Part shown: positions 1 through 5,786 of the stretch, one piece after another
Numbering within the stretch: position 1 is the first letter of the stretch
Layout: each line of letters starts with the position of its first letter
Source of the DNA: Oscillospiraceae bacterium
GTDB lineage: Bacteria > Bacillota > Clostridia > Oscillospirales > Acutalibacteraceae
Direction: 5' to 3'
Assembly: GCA_902761265.1 (NCBI GenBank)
Contig: CACWJV010000114.1
Span: 1 to 7,066 of the forward strand
DNA: 7,066 nt
The notes under the pieces: model-generated
The model's input: the letters and a program-made list of their open reading frames with translations, nothing else
The model's database searches: none
What the model was told of the DNA's origin: nothing
Position numbers and translations under genes: made by a program

Positions 1-1028
1 GAGAACTGCATCGTACCGCCGCAGCGGTCGCAAAGCAGCATTTCACCGCGCAGTTGGTGCACCGGGCAAAGCAGCATCTTGCTGCTGCCGCAGCTGCAGT
101 GCGCAGTTATGACAATGTTTCTGTCAAACTCCAACACCGCATTTTCTCCAAGATCGTTCTTGATTACTCGTAGGATTTTACTCAATGTAGTTTTGTAGGC
201 TGACCACGGCATTTCTTCAATGGACGCATAGGTGTCATGACTCATGCAGTCCGGCTTTTCCTGATATTCCACAATGTAGGAGTCGTGTGTTAGTCCATTG
301 AATACAAAGCCTTTTCCGGCTAGCGTCGGCAGGTTTCTATCGCTGTGCAGGAGCTTTAGCATCTCCTGTACCTGTATGCCGGCAATGATGGACGAAGACG
401 TCGGCGTGGTCGGAATCTTACCCTCGTTCATCTGCTCATGTGTCAGCATAGCACATGATTTGCGTTTATTGATCAGCCTCCAATCCGTTTCGGTCATGGT
501 ACATTCATAACAGGCGCCATGACCCGGAACGAACACACGTGCAAAACCGTTCAGTGCTTCAATCGCGCCGTCGACCCAGGGCTTGTTGACCTTGTAGCAC
601 GCCTGATTGATCGCAAGCCGCGCCTCGCGGTTATCCAGCCCGCCGAGCACAACGTCCATTCTGCGAAAAACACCGAGTCCGACGTCATCAATGATGTTTG
701 CAACAAATCCTTTTGCATATACGTCCGGATTCATCTGCCGCGCGCGTTCCGCAGCAACCTCGGCCTTGAAATGCCCGACATCTTCCCGGCGAAAAAGGAC
801 TGCGCGAGTTAGATTTGTACTTTCGATGCGATCCATATCGAAGATATAGATTTTGCCGATACCCAGCAGTGCAAGATTTTTGATCAGCTCATTTCCCAGC
901 GCACCGGCGCCAACAACCATAATTGACGCCTGCTTGAGTTTATCCTGATTCCACCAGGGAATCAGGCGTAATCGTGCATAACGATCCTCTTCAAAATCCT
1001 TGGCAGACAGTTCAATTCTTTCATTCAA
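1..1028 (-). CDS. ThiF/E1-like ubiquitin-activating enzyme homologue, 3' end cut by window edge
   Basis: The reading frame stays open from the start to the left edge (342 codons seen). Residues 16-45 form the usual E1 opening (DRYARL, then the nucleotide loop VVGAGALGNE at 38-47). D64/D66 in IFDMDRIE, N72, R75, K88 (in FKAEVAAE) and D132 (GGLDN) match the ATP/Mg and adenylation residues of E1 enzymes. C173 and C176 (CYEC) with C261 and H264 (CMSH) can bind the structural zinc. C192, 16 residues after C176, sits where UBA3-type E1s carry the catalytic cysteine, and the crossover helix TSSSIIAGIQVQEMLKLL follows. A second zinc module (C311, C313, C321, H324, C333, C336) begins near the edge. 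The predicted job is adenylation of the ubiquitin-like partner encoded just upstream, with transfer to a thioester. A MoeB/ThiF cofactor role is possible but fits the neighbours poorly. No ATG fits; TTG at 1028 is the most likely start. Confidence 0.9.
   Translation of the reverse strand, partial: MNERIELSAKDFEEDRYARLRLIPWWNQDKLKQASIMVVGAGALGNELIKNLALLGIGKIYIFDMDRIESTNLTRAVLFRREDVGHFKAEVAAERARQMNPDVYAKGFVANIIDDVGLGVFRRMDVVLGGLDNREARLAINQACYKVNKPWVDGAIEALNGFARVFVPGHGACYECTMTETDWRLINKRKSCAMLTHEQMNEGKIPTTPTSSSIIAGIQVQEMLKLLHSDRNLPTLAGKGFVFNGLTHDSYIVEYQEKPDCMSHDTYASIEEMPWSAYKTTLSKILRVIKNDLGENAVLEFDRNIVITAHCSCGSSKMLLCPVHQLRGEMLLCDRCGGTMQF
30..77 (-). repeat. In-frame 12-bp direct repeat in the E1 zinc module
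   Basis: GCAAAGCAGCAT on the plus strand occurs at 30-41 and again at 66-77, a spacing of 36 bases (12 codons). On the coding strand both copies encode Met-Leu-Leu-Cys, giving two cysteines (C321 and C333) of the putative zinc module. It may be a small duplication that built or reshaped the zinc knuckle, or chance reuse of the same codons. Confidence 0.5.
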
Positions 1029-1041
1029 AATGGTAGTTTCT

Positions 1042-1047
1042 CTCCTT
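1042..1047 (-). promoter_or_regulatory. Ribosome binding site of the E1-like gene
   Basis: The minus strand reads AAGGAG here, 13 bases ahead of the TTG at 1028-1026. The nearby ATG at 1024-1022 is out of frame with the E1 coding sequence and meets a stop after about 20 codons. ATT at 1031-1029 is in frame with 10-base spacing and is a less usual alternative start. The next in-frame ATG is codon 37, inside the first Rossmann strand, which is too late. Confidence 0.55.
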
Positions 1048-1083
1048 TTACAAGCGGCAAAACTTCGTTTGAATACACCGCGC

Positions 1084-2307
1084 TTATTGTTTCACCAAAG
1101 CTTCCCCTTGGTTATTTTTCAGCGTAAGAACGCCATTTTCATAGGTGAAGGGGAAATGTATGTTTACTTGACCGTCAGATGCAGAAACGGTTGCGTCGAC
1201 CTTGGAGTCATCCAGATTTACAGAGTAGGTACCGCTGAGCGTCTGATTCGCTTCGTTGATAAAGAGACTGAAATCTCCGTCCAAAAACGTGAATGTGCCT
1301 TGACCGCTCAAATTCCAGACACCCTGCAGTGCTTCATCAATCTTCTCTTCACTCACAGCCGGAGAATCTGTTTTTGCATCGGTTTCCTGTTTGTCAACGT
1401 TGTCTGTAAGTGAGACTTCCTGCATTTGATAGTTGTCGTTGTTGCCTTTTTCACTGACCATAATTGTAATCGGGCTGTCGTCCGTCCCGACTACGATCTT
1501 GCCGAAGGTCACGGTACCGTCTTTCATAGCATTGTTGAAATAAGCGCCGACTAGCTCATATTGTTTGCCGCCTTTACTGGAATAAGGGTAGTTATCATCC
1601 AGTTCCACGCCGTTTTGGAAGAACTGAATCTGGAATGCATCCTGGCACTGCGACGGCTTTGCATTAAAATTCTTGAATGCAAAGGAAAACACGTAAGAGA
1701 ATTCAAAGGATTGCTCGCTGCCGCTGTAAGGGGTAATTAACCCCTCGGCTGCCGGTTCAAACTTCACATACTTGAGATTGCCGGCCTGTGTTGTAAGATC
1801 GATCGAAGTCACATACGGATCGGCTTCCTGCGCTTGTGTCGGTGCTTGTGTTTCTTTATCTGCCTCGGTCACATTCTGAGCACTTTCTGTTAGCATTGTA
1901 TCCTGCGGTCCCGCATTTTTCTCTTCCGGTGTGGATTTGCTGCATGCAAACAGAGAAAGACTGAGCAACAGCACCAAACTGACGGACATGATCTTTTTCC
2001 AAACACCGATTCTGCGATTTGTTTTATTCGGGTCACCTGCACCCGCAGTGATTTCTGGCTGCAAACGTAACACGTCGCCGGATTTGATACCTGCTTCGGC
2101 GAGCGTCTGCGTTTCCAGAAGCTGCTTTCCGGTTACTTTGTGAATAAACTTGTAGCTGATGGGGTTGCCGTCCGGCCCAAGAGAAGGCAGGTTGATCTTT
2201 TCAACCAGTTTTACCATGATTACACCGCAGCGGACATCGTCGGGAAGACCGACCTTTTGTTCCTTGTTGCCTGTTGCGTCAACAATAATTACGTCTAATC
2301 TTGCCAT
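1084..2307 (-). CDS. YukD/EsaB-like ubiquitin-fold domain fused to a lipoprotein-like exported module
   Basis: 407 residues from ATG at 2307, chosen for the GGAGG 8 bases ahead; the longer frame opens only with an unsupported TTG. Residues 1-85 are a ubiquitin-fold domain of YukD/EsaB type: beta strand RLDVIIVDA, a helix CGVIMVKLVEKI, strand YKFIHKVTGKQL, then GIKSGDVLRLQPE. A short ITAGAG linker and a basic patch (R98, R99, K104, K105) lead to a 16-residue hydrophobic run ending LFAC at 119-122, a lipobox. A Thr/Gln/Glu-rich linker (about 123-164) follows, then a beta-rich domain at about 165-290 that reminds me of DUF5067, and a second small beta domain (323-407, GVWNLSG through ENGVLTLKNNQGE) of lipocalin-like style. 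The basic patch predicts the ubiquitin fold inside the cell and the rest outside. It is probably the substrate or partner of the neighbouring E1. There is no C-terminal diglycine. Confidence 0.87.
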   Translation of the reverse strand: MARLDVIIVDATGNKEQKVGLPDDVRCGVIMVKLVEKINLPSLGPDGNPISYKFIHKVTGKQLLETQTLAEAGIKSGDVLRLQPEITAGAGDPNKTNRRIGVWKKIMSVSLVLLLSLSLFACSKSTPEEKNAGPQDTMLTESAQNVTEADKETQAPTQAQEADPYVTSIDLTTQAGNLKYVKFEPAAEGLITPYSGSEQSFEFSYVFSFAFKNFNAKPSQCQDAFQIQFFQNGVELDDNYPYSSKGGKQYELVGAYFNNAMKDGTVTFGKIVVGTDDSPITIMVSEKGNNDNYQMQEVSLTDNVDKQETDAKTDSPAVSEEKIDEALQGVWNLSGQGTFTFLDGDFSLFINEANQTLSGTYSVNLDDSKVDATVSASDGQVNIHFPFTYENGVLTLKNNQGEALVKQ

Positions 2308-2315
2308 TTTTTTGA

Positions 2316-2320
2316 CCTCC
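2316..2320 (-). promoter_or_regulatory. Ribosome binding site deciding the ubiquitin-fold gene start
   Basis: GGAGG on the minus strand lies 8 bases upstream of ATG at 2307-2305. A TTG that would lengthen the frame by five codons (2322-2320) overlaps this site and cannot use it, so ATG is preferred. Confidence 0.85.
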
Positions 2321-2355
2321 AAATCTTTTTCTTGTTTTCATGATTTTCTGTACGA

Positions 2356-3216
2356 TTATTTTTTGATTTTTGCTTTGTTATCTTTACACAAAAGGAAAAT
2401 GAAAAGCGCAATAATGAATAATCCAAGTACCAGAAGCAAAGAACCAAACCCAAAGCGTAGGATTTCCGACGCGTAAAGCATATTATTGGCGCCTTGTGCG
2501 GCTGCATTTTGAATGCCGGTGTAGGCGTCGCCGCCGTAGGAAAGGCTGGACTCGTAAGAGCCCGTGCTCATGCCATAGGTGATAAGACCGAGTACGGTGG
2601 AAAGCAAGCCTGAAACGATTCCGATTATGCAAGCAATCAGTTTCAAGAACCCTTTGTTTTTGCTCTTTATTGCCGGTGCAGGTCTACTTTGTGTCGCATA
2701 TAATGAAGTGGCGCCGGGTTGGGCTGTCTTGGGCAACGAAGCGCCGGTGAAGGCTGCAGAAACCTGCTCGGTTGCAGCTGCAGGCGATGCAGACGACGGT
2801 GCAGTTGCAGTCGACGCAGTTGCGGACGGTACGGATGCAGACATCGTGGGCCGGTCGGTCAGAGGGGCGCTGCACCGGAAACAGAATTTATTGGCGGCGT
2901 CGTTCGGGGTGCCGCAGCTCGGGCAGTTCTTTTGAGTCGGTTCTGCTGTCGGTTGAGTACGGCGCATCTGCGGTCTGCCGCATTTGGGACAGAACTTCTG
3001 CGTGTTTTCCATCACGGCTCCGCAGTTTTCACACGTCAGAATACTTGCTTTGCTTTGTCCGTGATTTCCGGCACAGCCGAATGTCGTACAGCCCAGGTTT
3101 TCATCCCAGCAGCTTTTGTGATGTGCAATGCCGCATTTGGGGCAGACCTGCACTTTGTCGCCGGCTCGGATTTCTGTTTTGCAATAGGGACACATTTTTC
3201 CAATATAGTTTTCCAT
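2356..3216 (-). CDS. Membrane-anchored prokaryotic RING-finger protein with two zinc ribbons (candidate E3)
   Basis: 286 residues. The N-terminus is a RING-like treble clef: C9, C12, C25, C28, H32/H33, C36, C43 and C48, with the hallmark HHKSCW and GCTTFGC stretches, which I recognise as prokaryotic RING finger family 1. Bacterial members of that family are known to carry membrane helices and to sit near E1, E2, JAB and ubiquitin-like genes. Two four-cysteine zinc ribbons follow (C62, C65, C76, C79 and C98, C101, C112, C115), then an Ala/Ser/Thr/Pro-rich linker (120-185). Two membrane helices lie at about 191-214 and 255-277 with a Ser/Gly/Tyr-rich loop between, and a basic tail ends the protein. 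The zinc domains are therefore predicted in the cytoplasm. The likely role is an E3-type adaptor recruiting a charged E2 at the membrane; ligase activity is inferred from the family. The gap to the gene upstream is 14 bases. Confidence 0.88.
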   Translation of the reverse strand: MENYIGKMCPYCKTEIRAGDKVQVCPKCGIAHHKSCWDENLGCTTFGCAGNHGQSKASILTCENCGAVMENTQKFCPKCGRPQMRRTQPTAEPTQKNCPSCGTPNDAANKFCFRCSAPLTDRPTMSASVPSATASTATAPSSASPAAATEQVSAAFTGASLPKTAQPGATSLYATQSRPAPAIKSKNKGFLKLIACIIGIVSGLLSTVLGLITYGMSTGSYESSLSYGGDAYTGIQNAAAQGANNMLYASEILRFGFGSLLLVLGLFIIALFIFLLCKDNKAKIKK

Positions 3217-3221
3217 AGAAA

Positions 3222-3227
3222 CCTCCT
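3222..3227 (-). promoter_or_regulatory. Consensus ribosome binding site of the RING gene
   Basis: AGGAGG on the minus strand lies 5 bases before ATG at 3216-3214 and fills most of the 14-base gap after the upstream TAA. It fixes the start of the RING protein. Confidence 0.88.
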
Positions 3228-3230
3228 GCT

Positions 3231-4040
3231 TTATAAAAGACTTGATAGTTGTTCGAGCGCGTTCGCCATACGGGTATCATAGTTTTGAAAATCCGATTTC
3301 CAGGAGTTGTAGTTCCCGCTCGGAGAAATGACGTTTTCAAACAAGTCAAGATACGTTCGATAGGTTTGTTTAACTGCATCCCGCACGGATATAAGCGCCT
3401 GATTCTTACCGTCAGGGACTTGCAGCAGTTTATTGAATCTGTTCTGAATGGTATTTGCTGACAACTTGACCGCCGCAACATTTGTCCGCTGTGCGTTATG
3501 GGCGGCTTCTATCGCATCGTCCGGGTCATATAGCCGTTTCCCGTTATAGTACGGATAGCTGGAGGATACATATTTGTACCACGCTGAATGAATCTCGTTG
3601 CCGATCTCTTCCAGATACTTTCCGACTTCTAAACAGTCCAGGTAGAAATCCGATGCGGTTGAAAGATATGTTTCAATCGCCTGCTTCTTCTTTTGAGATG
3701 CAATCACATGTCCTGTAAGGATGCCGCCGACAGCGCAGACAATCACAAATATCGAGAGAACAATTGCAATTGTTTTTCCGCTTTTTTTCTTTCTCTTTAC
3801 GACAGCAGCGTTAAATTCGGAGATTGCAGCACTGACGCCTGCATCTGTAGTGATTCCGACTTTTTGTCCGCATTCCGGACAAAAGTCATGCGTGGTGTCC
3901 ACCGGGGCACCGCACTTTTGACAAACAAGGCGCCTGTTTGGGTTCGGCATACCGCATCTTGGGCAATAAGCTTGTGTGTCTTCCAGCGCAGCGCCGCAGC
4001 CCGCACATCTTATGCCGGGATAATCCGGATACTCGTTCAT
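3231..4040 (-). CDS. Double zinc-ribbon, single membrane-helix protein with helical exported domain
   Basis: 269 residues from ATG at 4040, preferred over an upstream TTG because GGAG lies 7 bases ahead. Two zinc ribbons open the protein: C12, C15, C26, C29 and C40, C43, C54, C57, each CxxCG with 10 residues between the pairs. A basic stretch (K82-K89) precedes one membrane helix at about 90-112, so the ribbons should be cytoplasmic and residues 115-269 outside. The outer part is mostly helical (for example ASDFYLDCLEVGKYLEEIG), with aromatic-rich SSSYPYYNGKRLYDP in the middle. I recognise no family for it. It stands second in the operon, 23 bases after the TPR-like gene and 14 before the RING gene. 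It is most likely a membrane partner or sensor of the ubiquitin-like machinery; that role rests only on position and on sharing the zinc-ribbon/helix plan with its neighbours. Confidence 0.85.
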   Translation of the reverse strand: MNEYPDYPGIRCAGCGAALEDTQAYCPRCGMPNPNRRLVCQKCGAPVDTTHDFCPECGQKVGITTDAGVSAAISEFNAAVVKRKKKSGKTIAIVLSIFVIVCAVGGILTGHVIASQKKKQAIETYLSTASDFYLDCLEVGKYLEEIGNEIHSAWYKYVSSSYPYYNGKRLYDPDDAIEAAHNAQRTNVAAVKLSANTIQNRFNKLLQVPDGKNQALISVRDAVKQTYRTYLDLFENVISPSGNYNSWKSDFQNYDTRMANALEQLSSLL

Positions 4041-4047
4041 GACAGTT

Positions 4048-4053
4048 CTCCTT
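4048..4053 (-). promoter_or_regulatory. Ribosome binding site deciding the double zinc-ribbon gene start
   Basis: AAGGAG on the minus strand ends 7 bases before ATG at 4040-4038. The in-frame TTG at 4067 overlaps the end of the preceding gene and lacks a comparable site, so the shorter product is called. Confidence 0.8.
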
Positions 4054-4063
4054 TTTTGGAAGA

Positions 4064-5533
4064 TCAATACTTTTCAAGTTTTGTGCCATAGGTGACGGAG
4101 CTTGAATAGACATTGTAGAAATGCACAGAATAGTCGTCTCGATAGGAATACTTCACGCTGAACGCGCCGTTGGCAAGAGTAAGGGTTGTGCTGTCGTCAA
4201 TTCTGACGGTGGTGGGGAGCGTCTTCAAATTCTTTACCTCGAAGCTCTCTGTTGTGAGCCTGGCCTTGCATTGCGAGGACAAACTCGAATAGTTGTTGAA
4301 ATAATAATAGGAAACCGTGCCCTTGAGCGTGAATGTGCCGTTCCTGTTCAGAATACATCTGACGGTTATGGTTTGCTCCGTTTCCACCTCGTCAAGATAC
4401 CAGCTATCCCAGCTCCCGGTTCGGATATAGACGTTTCTCGACTCGATATAGTTTTTCGACGCACGCCATTTGCCGCAGACATTCAAGAAGGGCTGGCTGT
4501 TCTCCAGCAGTTTGACTCGTTCGCCTGCATGAATCTTATTATAGGACAAATTTGCCGGAAGCTTTTTGAACATCGAAAGTGCCTTGTTCAGATTGCCGGC
4601 CTGAGCTTCCTGTTCGGCGTCCATGAGATCACAGACTTTGAGCAAGTTCTTCGCGTCCTTGTAATCCCCGGCAGCCTGCAGATGTTTTCGGGCGCTGTCC
4701 GTATCCGTGGAAAGTGCTTCTTTGCCAAGAGCATAATGAGCTTGGTCGATCCGTTGGGCGCTATCCTCCACATCACCGGCTTTTTCAAAGTATTCGAGCG
4801 CTTTGACATAGTTCTTCTTTTGTACCTGCTCCATACCGTTTGCATAATTGACATATGCCTTGCTTTCTTTGGTGGAAAGCAGAGAGAAAACTTTTGAAGC
4901 GTCGCCATATTGTTTTTTCTGAATCAGCGCCTTGCCGCAATCCGCAATACGTGTTTCGGCATCGGCGTGGTTTTCGGAATCGTTGAACGCGTTTGCTGCG
5001 TCCAAATACTTTTCTTCGTCCTGCAGCGCTGCACCGTAAGCATAATAGGTTTCGGGAAGTTTTTCGTCGCTCCCAAGGAATCCTTCTGCCTGTTTGTATT
5101 CTTCGATCGCAAGGACATAATCTCCGCTTTTTACTGCTTTTTCCGCTTTCATAAAATGCGGAAGATAGGGCATAACGAAGATTACAAACAATACTGCAAG
5201 CGCAACGAGCACAGCAGCAGCGGACGAAATACCAATGATGCGTCCGGCTTTCTTTTTCTTTTTCTTCTTCAGAATTTCAATCTTTTTGTCCAAAAACGCT
5301 TGCCATTCCGAAATGTTGCGATAACCGGAGATGGTGTCGCAGCTTGCACGCAGGCCCTCAAGCTCCTTCAACGATGTTGCTGTTTTCGCTTTTTCACAAA
5401 TATCTTTGTATCTGCTCTTTTGCAAATCCTCTTTGCTTGCGCCGCAGTTTGTACAAAACTGCTGGTCGTCGCTGAAAATTGCACCGCAGGAGCAGGTCAA
5501 TGACATCGTGCTGTGTTTCTTTTCTTTTTTCAT
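4064..5533 (-). CDS. Zinc-knuckle, membrane-helix, TPR-like protein with C-terminal beta domain
   Basis: 489 residues from ATG at 5533. The frame extends to a TTG at 5584, but that lies at or before the predicted transcription start. A zinc ribbon opens the protein with an unusual C14-x-C16 knuckle and C27-x2-C30. A helical cytoplasmic part (34-88) and a run of seven lysines (89-95) precede one membrane helix at about 99-121. The outer region from about 129 to 345 is built of TPR/Sel1-like helix pairs (GDYVLAIEEYKQAEGFL, EEKYLDAANAFNDSENHADA, KNYVKALEYFEKAGDVEDSA). Residues 351-489 form a beta-rich domain starting CGKW and ending YGTKLEKY. It is the first gene of the operon. The TPR-like part suggests a protein-binding scaffold on the outer face, with the zinc knuckle facing the cytoplasmic machinery. 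Function is not known from the sequence. A minimal three-codon frame (ATG AAA ATA TGA) overlaps the start. Confidence 0.85.
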   Translation of the reverse strand: MKKEKKHSTMSLTCSCGAIFSDDQQFCTNCGASKEDLQKSRYKDICEKAKTATSLKELEGLRASCDTISGYRNISEWQAFLDKKIEILKKKKKKKAGRIIGISSAAAVLVALAVLFVIFVMPYLPHFMKAEKAVKSGDYVLAIEEYKQAEGFLGSDEKLPETYYAYGAALQDEEKYLDAANAFNDSENHADAETRIADCGKALIQKKQYGDASKVFSLLSTKESKAYVNYANGMEQVQKKNYVKALEYFEKAGDVEDSAQRIDQAHYALGKEALSTDTDSARKHLQAAGDYKDAKNLLKVCDLMDAEQEAQAGNLNKALSMFKKLPANLSYNKIHAGERVKLLENSQPFLNVCGKWRASKNYIESRNVYIRTGSWDSWYLDEVETEQTITVRCILNRNGTFTLKGTVSYYYFNNYSSLSSQCKARLTTESFEVKNLKTLPTTVRIDDSTTLTLANGAFSVKYSYRDDYSVHFYNVYSSSVTYGTKLEKY

Positions 5534-5544
5534 ATTTTCATCCG

Positions 5545-5550
5545 TCCTTT
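5545..5550 (-). promoter_or_regulatory. Ribosome binding site of the first operon gene
   Basis: AAAGGA on the minus strand, 11 bases before ATG at 5533-5531. Spacing is slightly long, but no better site fits another start ahead of the zinc knuckle. Confidence 0.6.
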
Positions 5551-5589
5551 TCCTGTACTTATGTTTCCTTTTCGGTATAACCAAAAACT

Positions 5590-5617
5590 ATTGTAAAGAT
5601 TTTGAAATCAAAAACAA
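5590..5617 (-). promoter_or_regulatory. Probable sigma-A-type promoter of the ubiquitin-like operon
   Basis: On the minus strand TTGTTT (5617-5612) and TACAAT (5595-5590) are separated by 16 bases. The -10 box matches TATAAT at five of six positions and the -35 box matches TTGACA at three. Transcription would start near 5583, giving a leader of about 50 bases before the ATG at 5533. It lies in an AT-rich stretch just after the terminator of the preceding gene, where a promoter is expected. No operator or riboswitch-like structure is evident. Confidence 0.55.
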
Positions 5618-5691
5618 TACGCTTGGAACGAAACTGCCGAAATCGGGAACGAAATGCAACAAAGCGTGACAATCTTCTTCAAAAAGTCCCC

Positions 5692-5748
5692 AAAATAAAC
5701 AAATCATCCGCGTCACGAAGCGGCAAAAATGCCGTGTAACGCGGATGA
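5692..5748 (-). terminator. Rho-independent terminator of the secreted-protein gene
   Basis: A perfect 10-base inverted repeat (TCATCCGCGT at 5704-5713, ACGCGGATGA at 5739-5748) encloses an inner stem CGGCA/TGCCG with an AAAA loop. On the minus strand the hairpin is followed by TTTGTTTATTTT. It lies 38 bases after the TAA of the gene ending at 5787 and separates that gene from the downstream operon. The plus strand has no T-run after it, so it acts in one direction. Confidence 0.85.
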
Positions 5749-5786
5749 AAATGACGTTTGATTCCAGCGGGATGTGCCGCCGGTTG

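Noticed and set aside
1..1028. Known anti-phage ubiquitin-like systems (CBASS Cap2 or Bil type)
   Set aside because: No cyclase, Cap2-type E2-E1 fusion or effector is seen, and those systems lack the RING and zinc-ribbon membrane proteins found here; the missing downstream genes leave this open only in part.
1000..1413. Plus-strand frame spanning the E1 and ubiquitin-fold junction
   Set aside because: It crosses two real genes antisense to both and has no ribosome binding site or domain.
1084..2307. A type VII secretion locus, suggested by the YukD/EsaB-like domain
   Set aside because: No WXG100, EssC-like ATPase or other secretion component is present; the neighbours are ubiquitin-system genes instead.
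2719..3282. Plus-strand open frame rich in Cys and Arg opposite the RING gene
   Set aside because: Its composition mirrors the Ala/Thr-rich linker and zinc motifs on the other strand; there is no start signal.
3779..3790. Run of seven A residues on the minus strand as a possible slippage site
   Set aside because: It is not in the frame of a classical slippery heptamer, there is no structure after it, and the protein continues normally into its membrane helix.
4121..4897. Plus-strand open frame of 258 codons opposite the TPR-like gene
   Set aside because: It lies wholly within a well-supported minus-strand gene, has no ribosome binding site and no recognisable domain; it is a mirror of the coding strand's codon pattern.
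5531..5541. Three-codon upstream frame overlapping the first operon start (ATGA overlap)
   Set aside because: The spacing from the AAAGGA site is too short for efficient use, and such overlaps arise by chance in A-rich leaders.
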